A stretch of DNA of 13,037 nucleotides, from the NCBI GenBank assembly GCA_905215595.1, contig CAJMQZ010000055.1, forward strand, positions 1-13,037, written 5' to 3'. Shown here piece by piece: positions 5,903 through 11,665 of this stretch (position 1 is the stretch's first letter; each line of letters starts with the position of its first letter). The notes below the pieces were generated by a model that had not been told where the DNA came from, searched no databases, and saw nothing but the letters and a program-made list of their open reading frames with translations. The DNA comes from an uncultured bacterium (GTDB lineage Bacteria > Bacillota > Clostridia > Oscillospirales > Ruminococcaceae). Position numbers and translations under genes: made by a program.

Positions 5903-5997
5903 AGAAGGACGCTGACTGCATAGGTCAGCTTTCCGTCCCATATTAGTCAAAAGATTGACCGCTCAGGCTGGAACTCTGGAGGCGGTCAATCTTTTTT
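5903..5997 (+). ncRNA. Antisense RNA of type I toxin-antitoxin copy 2 (putative)
   Basis: A transcript of about 95 nt is predicted. The 5' hairpin is GCTGAC (5910-5915) with GTCAGC (5923-5928). The terminator is a 14-bp stem (5949-5962 with 5982-5995) running into TTTTTT, the cleanest terminator of the three copies. Its 3' arm covers the peptide stop codon at 5986-5988. The minus-strand reading of the same hairpin also ends in TTTT, so it may terminate the toxin mRNA as well. Confidence 0.7.
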
Positions 5998-6123
5998 GTT
6001 GTCGTCATTTTTCTTCTGCGAGTTCTTATCCATGACCTCGACGGTCAGACGGACTACTTCCAAAATCAGTCCCAACAGTGTGAGAATGACCATGAGAAGA
6101 TTCAAAACTTCTGTCAGATTCAA
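5986..6123 (-). CDS. Putative type I toxin peptide, copy 2 (45 aa, TTG start)
   Basis: The frame reads MNLTEVLNLLMVILTLLGLI, then LEVVRLTVEVMDKNSQKK and NDDNKKD. The N-terminus resembles the putative holin-like toxin family (short xLTEVLxLLMxI start), with a hydrophobic stretch at about 7-24 and a charged tail with two Lys pairs. Translation is assigned to TTG at 6123 because AAGGGAGGG lies about 7 nt upstream, at the same place as the ribosome sites of copies 1 and 3. The first in-frame ATG would cut off ten residues and has no ribosome site. The non-ATG start may itself keep expression low. The tail is longer and more acidic than in the other two copies. Confidence 0.65.
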   Translation of the reverse strand: MNLTEVLNLLMVILTLLGLILEVVRLTVEVMDKNSQKKNDDNKKD

Positions 6124-6262
6124 ACGATATCCCTCCCTTCGCCTTCAAGGCGCAGGGAAGTTTTCTTCAAAAAAGTTTCCCTCCCTGAACCTCTGCTTCG
6201 TTCCATGTACAGGAAGAATCAGCGATACGGGACAGAAAGCATGACCACCAATGATGCAATCA
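6124..6262 (-). promoter_or_regulatory. Structured leader and promoter of toxin copy 2
   Basis: On the minus strand a CATCAT -10-like box (6256-6251) lies inside the block TGATTGCAT..TTGGTGGTC, shared with copy 3. A hairpin (AGGGAAA...TTCCCT, about 6153-6182), a small hairpin CGCCT-TGA-AGGCG and the ribosome site AGGGAGG follow. TTCCCT can alternatively pair with the ribosome site. Confidence 0.5.
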
Positions 6263-6287
6263 GCGTCTTATGAGTAGAATAACATAA

Positions 6288-6308
6288 TTTATTGCGAATT
6301 GCAATAAA
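6288..6308 (-). terminator. AT-rich hairpin after the dCMP deaminase gene
   Basis: TTTATTGC (6288-6295) pairs with GCAATAAA (6301-6308) just past the deaminase stop. On the minus strand it is followed by TTATGTTATTCT, a poor T tract. It is a weak terminator at best, so deaminase transcription may read into toxin copy 2. Confidence 0.45.
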
Positions 6309-6318
6309 AGGGTTATGC

Positions 6319-6798
6319 TTACAGCTCCAGCTCTACCCGGCGTCCGGTGGGCTTATAGGGGGTCAGCCGGACACCGGCGTGCTCGAACATGAACCGCGCT
6401 GCAATGCTGGAATCGCTGTCGTGGTACTTGTCGCCGTAGTACACCACCTCGGCAATGCCGGACTGGATGATGGCCTTGGTGCACTCGTTGCAGGGAAACA
6501 GGGTCACATACACCCGGGCACCCTTCAGGTTGTTGTGGGCGCTGTTGAGAATGGCGTTCAGCTCGGCGTGGCAGACGTACATATACTTGGTCTGCAGGGG
6601 GGCGCCCTCTCGCTCCCAAGGCATCTCGTCATCGCTGCAGCCCATGGGCATCCCGTTGTAGCCTAAGGAAAGGATCTTATTTTCCGGGCTTACGATGCAC
6701 GCGCCCACCTGACTGTTAGGGTCTTTGGAGCGCATGGCGGTAAGCAGCGCAATGCCCATAAAATATTCGTCCCAGTTGATATAATCCTCGCGTTTCAT
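6319..6798 (-). CDS. comEB: dCMP deaminase (ComEB family)
   Basis: The 159-aa protein is a zinc-dependent cytidine/deoxycytidylate deaminase. The zinc and proton-shuttle motif is CHAELNAI (His77, Glu79), and the second zinc motif is PCNECTKAI (Cys103, Cys106). An N-terminal segment has SQVGACIV and the substrate-side GYNGMP loop typical of dCMP deaminases. It converts dCMP to dUMP, feeding thymidylate synthesis; the ComEB name comes from a conserved Bacillus neighbour and does not by itself imply competence. The ATG at 6798 is fixed by AGGAGG about 8 nt upstream; a longer in-frame start at 6843 would overlap the antisense promoter of copy 3 and is not conserved. Its own promoter is not obvious. 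Toxin copy 3 lies directly upstream on the same strand, so readthrough could supply transcription. Confidence 0.95.
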   Translation of the reverse strand: MKREDYINWDEYFMGIALLTAMRSKDPNSQVGACIVSPENKILSLGYNGMPMGCSDDEMPWEREGAPLQTKYMYVCHAELNAILNSAHNNLKGARVYVTLFPCNECTKAIIQSGIAEVVYYGDKYHDSDSSIAARFMFEHAGVRLTPYKPTGRRVELEL

Positions 6799-6836
6799 CG
6801 CGTAAAACCTCCTGCCTCTTCTGGCGGGTCTGCGGC

Positions 6837-6865
6837 TTGACAAACCCGGAAAAATAGACTATACT
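6837..6865 (+). promoter_or_regulatory. Antisense RNA promoter, copy 3
   Basis: TTGACA (6837-6842), 17-nt spacer, TATACT (6860-6865), identical in form to copies 1 and 2 and diverging from the dCMP deaminase gene. Confidence 0.87.
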
Positions 6866-6871
6866 ACGAAT

Positions 6872-6970
6872 AGAAAGAGCGCTGACTGCAATGGTCAGCT
6901 CCTCATCCGGCTAATCAGTCGTAAAGAATGACCGCTTGCTTTCTGAGGGCATGAGCGGTCATTTCTTTTT
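6872..6970 (+). ncRNA. Antisense RNA of type I toxin-antitoxin copy 3 (putative)
   Basis: A transcript of about 95-100 nt is predicted. The 5' hairpin is GCTGAC (6881-6886) with GTCAGC (6894-6899). A CGGCTAATCAGTC segment is shared in part with copies 1 and 2. The terminator hairpin (6923-6936 with 6954-6968) ends in TTTCTTTTT. The 3' arm spans the toxin stop codon (6959-6961). Confidence 0.7.
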
Positions 6971-7060
6971 GCCGTTGGAAATCGTCCATGTGACCTCGAA
7001 GGTAATGTAGATTGCTCCGCCAAGCAGCGTGAGCAACAGCACGACCTGTTCAAACGTCAT
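6959..7060 (-). CDS. Putative type I toxin peptide, copy 3 (33 aa, one membrane helix)
   Basis: The frame reads MTFEQVVLLLTLLGGAIYIT, then FEVTWTISNGKKK. It has an N-terminal MTxxxVxxLL start, a hydrophobic helix at about 6-23 with a central GG, and a final KKK. It aligns by eye with copy 1 over the whole length (VLQLLVVIGGTVGITFKISW against VVLLLTLLGGAIYITFEVTW), showing common descent and purifying selection on the protein rather than on the DNA. AAAGGGGGGGA lies about 7 nt before the ATG. Membrane depolarisation or cell-wall damage, as in TxpA/BsrG/Fst peptides, is an inference. Confidence 0.72.
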   Translation of the reverse strand: MTFEQVVLLLTLLGGAIYITFEVTWTISNGKKK

Positions 7061-7162
7061 GAGGTATCCCCCCCTTTCCGCTTTCGCGTCAGGGGAAGCA
7101 AAAAGTTTTTCGTCCCCTCTGGCGCGCAGCCGGAAGGAGCTAGACCACCGATTATGCAATCA
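7061..7162 (-). promoter_or_regulatory. Structured leader and promoter of toxin copy 3
   Basis: On the minus strand CATAAT (7156-7151) sits in the block TGATTGCATAATCGGTGGTC shared with copy 2. The GTGGTCTA segment, a hairpin AGGGGA...TCCCCT (about 7090-7120), a small CGC-GAAA-GCG hairpin and the GGGGGGG ribosome site follow. The leader is about 85 nt. Confidence 0.5.
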
Positions 7163-7223
7163 ACGCCCTTACCGCCGAAGCGGCACTTACAGCATACCAT
7201 AAAACCCGCATATTTGCAACGAA

Positions 7224-7261
7224 AACTCCCGGTTTCGCGCCTGTACGCGCTGCCGGGAGTT
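7224..7261. terminator. Strong hairpin between toxin copy 3 and the EF-G-like gene
   Basis: AACTCCCGG (7224-7232) pairs with CCGGGAGTT (7253-7261), with an inner GCGC pair. The T tract on the plus strand is displaced (CTGCTTTTT), while on the minus strand TTTTCG follows at once. Direction is uncertain; it may insulate the EF-G-like gene from the antisense RNA unit. Confidence 0.5.
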
Positions 7262-7350
7262 CTGCTTTTTCTGCCCGGCTGTTTTACACCCAAATGTCAA
7301 CTTGCACAAAACGGTGCCCGGAAGTTTGGCAGGCGTTTTTGCCAAATTTT

Positions 7351-7390
7351 GAAACGATATATTTAAAAATCGTTTCGAGTGTGGTATTAT
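7351..7390 (+). promoter_or_regulatory. Promoter of the EF-G-like gene with inverted repeat
   Basis: TTTAAA (7362-7367), 17-nt spacer, TATTAT (7385-7390). The -35 lies inside a perfect 8-bp inverted repeat, GAAACGAT (7351-7358) and ATCGTTTC (7369-7376), spaced by 10 nt, which looks like a repressor site. Confidence 0.5.
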
Positions 7391-7456
7391 CTTTGTAAAA
7401 TATGCCACAAAAACGGAGAGAACGCTCCGTGCGGCGGAAATGAGGGAAAAACCGAT

Positions 7457-9541
7457 ATGAAATACGCAAGCAACAACATCCGCAATATTCTGATTGCCGG
7501 CCATGCCGGCAGCGGCAAGACCACGCTGACCGAAGCACTGGTCTATTTTTCGGGCGCTGCCGAGCGTATGGGCCGGGTTGAGGACGGTACCACGATTTCG
7601 GACTTTGATCCCGAGGAAGCAAAGCGCAAGGCCAGCCTGTCGGCTTCCGTTGTGCCGGTGGAGTACGAGGGCATCAAGTACAACCTGATTGATGCACCAG
7701 GTCTGTTCGACTTTGAAGCAGGTGAGTACGAGGGCATCCGCGCCGCCGAGAGCGTGCTGGTGTGCGTGTCCGGCCGCAGCGGTGTTACCGTGGGCGCAGA
7801 AAAGGCGTTCCAGCTGGCCCGCAAGAACGGCAAGGCCACCATGGTGTTCGTGTCCAAGTGCGATCTGGAAAACGCCAACTACTTCAAGATCCTTGAGGAT
7901 ATGAAGATCCGCTTCGGCTCCACCGTCTGCCCCTGCGTCGTGCCCGCAAAGCTGGATGACGGCACCCCTGTGTACATCAACCTGTTCAGCCAGAAGGCCT
8001 TTAAGTACGAGGGTGGCAAGCAGATCCAGGTGGACCTGCCGGACATCGGCCACCGCTTCCAAGGCCTGATCGAGGCCATGGGCGAGGCCATTGCGGAAAC
8101 CGACGATGAGCTGATGGAAAAGTTCTTCGGCGGCGAGCCCTTTACCACCGAGGAGATCGTGGAGGGTATGCGAAAGGGCGTTAAGGACGGCCTGATCACC
8201 CCCGTGTTCTGCGGCAGCGCCGTGAATATGCAGGCATTGGATATGCTGCTGTTCAATATGCACAAGCTGCTGCCCAGCCCGGAGCACGAGGCCAGCACGC
8301 TGGCTGAGGACGCCAACGGCGAGCCGGTGGAACTGCACTGCACCGAGGACGAGCCCACTGCCGCCTACGTCTTTAAGACCGTGGCCGACCCGTTCGTGGG
8401 CAAGCTGAGCTATCTGCGTGTTATCAGCGGCAAGGTGACCGCAGGCGAGCCGCTGACCAACGCCCGCACCGGCGAGGTGGAAAAGATCACGAAGCCCCTG
8501 ACTGTCCTTGGCAAGAAGCAGATCGAAAACGACGGCATCGGTGCCGGTGATATCGGCGCAGTGGCAAAGCTGGTGAGCGCAAAGACCGGCGATACCCTGT
8601 GCGATGCAGACCGCGTGGTCAAGCTGCCCGCCCCTGTATTCCCCAAGCCCAGCCTGTTCATGGCTGTTACCGTGGCCAAGAAGGGCGACGAGGGCAAGAT
8701 CTCCAGCGCACTGGCACGCCTGATGGAAGAAGATCCCACCCTGTGCTACATCAACAACGCCGAGACCCATCAGCAGGTCATCGGCGGCTTGGGCGAGCAG
8801 CATCTGGACGTGGTCAAGGCCAAGCTGAAGAACAAGTTCGGCGTGGAGATCGGTCTGGAAGCTCCCCGCATTGCCTACCGTGAGTCCATCCGCAAGGCCT
8901 GCCAGAAACAGGGCCGCCACAAGAAGCAGACCGGCGGTCATGGCCAGTTCGGTGACGTTATCATCAACTTCGAGCCCTGCGACAGCGAGCAGGTGGTGTT
9001 CGAGGAAAAGGTGTTCGGCGGCAGTGTGCCCAAGAACTTCTTCCCCGCCGTGGAAAAGGGCGTGCGTCTGGCTGCCGAAAAGGGCGTGCTGGCCGGTTAC
9101 CCCGTGGTCGGCCTGAAGGCCACCCTGCTGGACGGCAGCTACCACCCGGTGGACAGCTCTGAAATGGCCTTTATCATGGCTGCAAAGTTGGCCTATAAAG
9201 CCGCTATGCCGGAGGCGGGCCCCGTCATTCTGGAGCCCATCCACACCCTGAAAGCCCATGTGCCCAACGACAACACCGGCGATATCATGGGTGATGTGAC
9301 CAAGCGCCGTGGCCGTGTGCTGGGCATGGAGCCGGACGAGGACGGCTTGCAGACTATCATTGCCGAGGTGCCGCTGGCAGAGCTTGCAAACTTTACCACC
9401 TTTATCCGGCAGACCACGCAGGGCCGCGGCTGGTTCACCACCGAGTTTGCCCGCTATGAGACCCTGCCCGAGATGCTGGTGCCTGCCGTTGTGGAGCAGG
9501 CCAAGAAGCTGGGCAATCTGGATGAGGCCGCAGACGACTGA
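7457..9541 (+). CDS. Elongation factor G-like GTPase (divergent EF-G paralogue)
   Basis: The 694-aa protein has the full EF-G domain order. The GTPase domain is about 1-270, with P-loop GHAGSGKT at 15-22. Domain II is about 295-380 (ending in the TKPLTVLG...IGAGDIGAVAKL region). Domains III-V run to the C-terminus (AYRESIR, PKNFFPAVEKGV). Canonical EF-G promotes ribosome translocation, but the G motifs here are altered. The switch I RGITI region reads KASLSAS, G3 DTPGH is DAPGL (79-83) with the catalytic His missing, and G4 NKxD is SKCD (133-136). This places it in the EF-G-like/EF-G2 clade found beside a normal fusA. Its function is not settled; slow or uncoupled GTP hydrolysis is an inference. 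The ATG at 7457 follows GAGGGA. It is monocistronic, with its own promoter and a strong terminator. Confidence 0.92.
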   Translation: MKYASNNIRNILIAGHAGSGKTTLTEALVYFSGAAERMGRVEDGTTISDFDPEEAKRKASLSASVVPVEYEGIKYNLIDAPGLFDFEAGEYEGIRAAESVLVCVSGRSGVTVGAEKAFQLARKNGKATMVFVSKCDLENANYFKILEDMKIRFGSTVCPCVVPAKLDDGTPVYINLFSQKAFKYEGGKQIQVDLPDIGHRFQGLIEAMGEAIAETDDELMEKFFGGEPFTTEEIVEGMRKGVKDGLITPVFCGSAVNMQALDMLLFNMHKLLPSPEHEASTLAEDANGEPVELHCTEDEPTAAYVFKTVADPFVGKLSYLRVISGKVTAGEPLTNARTGEVEKITKPLTVLGKKQIENDGIGAGDIGAVAKLVSAKTGDTLCDADRVVKLPAPVFPKPSLFMAVTVAKKGDEGKISSALARLMEEDPTLCYINNAETHQQVIGGLGEQHLDVVKAKLKNKFGVEIGLEAPRIAYRESIRKACQKQGRHKKQTGGHGQFGDVIINFEPCDSEQVVFEEKVFGGSVPKNFFPAVEKGVRLAAEKGVLAGYPVVGLKATLLDGSYHPVDSSEMAFIMAAKLAYKAAMPEAGPVILEPIHTLKAHVPNDNTGDIMGDVTKRRGRVLGMEPDEDGLQTIIAEVPLAELANFTTFIRQTTQGRGWFTTEFARYETLPEMLVPAVVEQAKKLGNLDEAADD

Positions 9542-9571
9542 GCCCTGAACCTCTGATTTGACATTTCCCCG

Positions 9572-9616
9572 AGCCCCCGCCGACACTTTTTTCCCTCTGT
9601 CGGCGGGGGCTTTTTT
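9572..9616 (+). terminator. Terminator of the EF-G-like gene
   Basis: A perfect 14-bp GC-rich stem (9572-9585 with 9598-9611) is followed by TTTTTT. Confidence 0.95.
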
Positions 9617-9625
9617 GTAAAAACG

Positions 9626-9659
9626 CAACGTCGGACAGCCCGCGGGCTGTCCGACGTTG
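9626..9659 (-). terminator. 34-bp perfect palindrome, probable asnB terminator
   Basis: CAACGTCGGACAGCCCG (9626-9642) is followed with no spacer by its exact reverse complement (9643-9659). On the minus strand it leads into CGTTTTTAC, so it should terminate asnB. The absence of any unpaired centre is unusual. Confidence 0.75.
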
Positions 9660-9728
9660 TTCTAATAAAATATGTTTTCCGCTATTTATGCGCAAAGCAC
9701 AGCGAAGCGCATTCAAAATGCTCTGGCG

Positions 9729-11315
9729 TTATACGCCGGAAGCACCATAGTTTGCCAGCACGCGGGCAGAGGGATCGTTGACATTGCAGCCCGGCCATGC
9801 TTTGTTGGGCATCCAGAAGCCCACGATGGTGCGGCTCTGGTCGTGGTAGTACTTCTCAAAAATTTCGCGGTAGAACAGGCTTTCCTTGGTGAACGGCATG
9901 CAGTGGGCCGAATAGTTCGCCCGGCGCAGCTGGAACTCCTCGTCGGTGTAAAGGCTCTCGGCATACTCCTTGATATCATCCACCATGCTGTGGCCCACGG
10001 CATCCGAGAAGGCGGCCTTCTCGCGCCACAGGATCTCCGGCGGCAGCCAGTCGCCCTCAAAGGCCTTGCGCAGCAGATACTTGCCCTTGCCGTAGCGGTT
10101 CAGCTTCTTTTCCGGGTCGATGGCCATGACGTAGCGCACAAAATCCAGGTCGCCAAAGGGCACCCGCGCCTCGATGCTGTTGGAGGAGATGCAGCGGTCT
10201 GCCCGCAGCACATCGTACATGTACAGCTCCCGGATGCGCTTCTGGCTCTCCTGCTGGAAGGCGTCGGCAGTGGGGGCGTAATCGGTGTATTTGTAGCCGA
10301 ACAGCTCGTCCGAGATCTCGCCGGTCAGCAGCACACGCACATCGGTCTGCTCGTGAATGGCCTTGCACAGCAGGTACATGCCCATGCTGGCGCGGATGGT
10401 GGTGATATCCCATGTGCCCAGCAGTCGGATGACCTCTTCCAAGCTGCTGAGCACTATCTCACGGTTGATGATGATCTCGTGGTGCTCGCTGCCAAGATAG
10501 TCCGCAGTCTGCCGGGCGTATTTCAGGTCGATGGCATCGGTGTCCATGCCGATGGCAAAGGTGCGGATGGGCTTGCCCAGCTTTTTGGCGGCAATGGAGC
10601 ACACCAGCGAGGAATCCAACCCGCCGGAAAGCAGGAAGCCCACGGGCGCATCGGCGTCCAGCCGCTTTTCCACACCGGCGATGAGCTTTTCGCGGATGTT
10701 CTGCAGGATGGTGGGCATATCGTCCTGCATGGGGGCGGGCACGTCCGCAATGTCCTCGTAGCGCACAAAGCGGCCGTCGCAGTAGTAGCTGCCAATGGGG
10801 AAGGGACGGATCTCATCACACCAGCCGATCAGGTTGCGCATCTCGGAGGAGAAGGCAATCTTGTGGCTGGACTTGGAGTAGCCGTAGAACAGCGGACGGA
10901 TGCCGATGGGGTCGCGGGCGGCGATGAGCCGGTCCTTGCGGGAATCGTACATGATAAGCGCGAACTCGGAGTCCATGTGGCGGAACATATCCAGACCGTA
11001 CTCATAGTACAGCGGCAGCAGGATCTCGCAGTCGCAGTCGGACTGGAACTTGTAGCCGCGGCGTTTGAGGATCTCTTTCTCAAAGCGGAAGCCGTACAGC
11101 TCGCCGTTGCACACCACACAGTCGGCACCGCGGTAGAACGGCTGCATGCCTTCCGGCGTCAGGCCCATGATGGCAAGGCGGCCAAAGCCCATCAGACCAA
11201 AAGGCCCTTCCACCACACGTTGGTCGTCCGGGCCGCGCATGACCGTGCGCAGCAGGTATTCCTTGAATTTGGCGGCACTCAGATCGTGCCCGGTATAGCC
11301 CATAACACAACACAT
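9729..11315 (-). CDS. asnB: Asparagine synthetase (glutamine-hydrolysing)
   Basis: The 528-aa protein has the two AsnB domains. The N-terminal Ntn-type glutaminase domain has Cys2 as nucleophile (MCCVMGY), RGPDDQ (27-32) and NGE (70-72). The C-terminal synthetase domain has the ATP pyrophosphatase loop SGGLDSS (230-236). It makes asparagine from aspartate, ATP and glutamine. The start at 11315 is required for the catalytic Cys to be exposed, and is preceded by AGAGGGG about 8 nt upstream; longer starts would run into the T-box terminator. The leader carries a T-box with an AAC specifier, which fits an asparagine-producing enzyme. The promoter lies at the very end of the Fur-family gene. The gene is monocistronic. 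Confidence 0.96.
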   Translation of the reverse strand: MCCVMGYTGHDLSAAKFKEYLLRTVMRGPDDQRVVEGPFGLMGFGRLAIMGLTPEGMQPFYRGADCVVCNGELYGFRFEKEILKRRGYKFQSDCDCEILLPLYYEYGLDMFRHMDSEFALIMYDSRKDRLIAARDPIGIRPLFYGYSKSSHKIAFSSEMRNLIGWCDEIRPFPIGSYYCDGRFVRYEDIADVPAPMQDDMPTILQNIREKLIAGVEKRLDADAPVGFLLSGGLDSSLVCSIAAKKLGKPIRTFAIGMDTDAIDLKYARQTADYLGSEHHEIIINREIVLSSLEEVIRLLGTWDITTIRASMGMYLLCKAIHEQTDVRVLLTGEISDELFGYKYTDYAPTADAFQQESQKRIRELYMYDVLRADRCISSNSIEARVPFGDLDFVRYVMAIDPEKKLNRYGKGKYLLRKAFEGDWLPPEILWREKAAFSDAVGHSMVDDIKEYAESLYTDEEFQLRRANYSAHCMPFTKESLFYREIFEKYYHDQSRTIVGFWMPNKAWPGCNVNDPSARVLANYGASGV

Positions 11316-11334
11316 ATTTCTTACCCCTCTTTTT

Positions 11335-11630
11335 AAATAAAAAATACGGCAGCTCATTCATCCCAATCGCTAGGACGAATATGCTGCCGTATCCGTGGTG
11401 CCACCTAAATTACCGGCATAAAACCATGCCAGTCACTTTTGTGCGCTCTCCCCGTTGAAAGCACTGCCGCGATAACGAGCGGCGCACGTCTGCCCCTACT
11501 GCTGCACATGCAGGTTCAGGGAGCGGCTCACGGGTGTTCTTCGGGCTTCGTTTTCTGCGCGGTTTCCACCGTCCCGCGCTCTCTGCAAGAAAAACCTGAA
11601 ACCTTACTTTTCCCGGTCAACGCTTTTATT
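11335..11630 (-). promoter_or_regulatory. T-box riboswitch (tRNA-Asn) upstream of asnB
   Basis: On the minus strand the leader shows an AGAGAGCG element and GGTGGAAACC loop of stem I. A specifier region GAAGAACACC with AAC at 11538-11536 comes next. The T-box sequence GGTGGCACCACGG (11405-11393) then precedes a terminator, ATACGGCAGC (11392-11383) with GCTGCCGTAT (11353-11344), and a T run. Uncharged tRNA-Asn should pair with AAC and the T-box, favour the antiterminator and switch asnB on. This accounts for the whole 11316-11642 gap. Confidence 0.92.
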
Positions 11631-11636
11631 GTTTGC

Positions 11637-11665
11637 ATTGTATCACGGGTTTTTGTCCGTGTCAA
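11637..11665 (-). promoter_or_regulatory. asnB promoter
   Basis: On the minus strand TTGACA (11665-11660), 17-nt spacer, TACAAT (11642-11637). The -35 and the spacer lie inside the last codons of the upstream Fur-family gene; the -10 begins directly after its stop codon. Confidence 0.88.

Noticed and set aside
3471..7162. CRISPR array or transposon ends as explanation of the three repeated intergenic elements
   Set aside because: The copies are about 1-2.4 kb apart and diverged. They have no regular short repeats, terminal inverted repeats or transposase. The promoter/hairpin/ORF order fits toxin-antitoxin much better.
7187..9628. 813-codon minus-strand frame opposite the EF-G-like gene
   Set aside because: This is a GC-rich shadow of the EF-G-like gene. 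Its sequence is His/Gly/Leu-rich and unlike any family, while the plus frame has clear EF-G domains.
9672..11336. 554-codon plus-strand frame opposite asnB
   Set aside because: It is an antisense shadow; the minus frame has all AsnB motifs.
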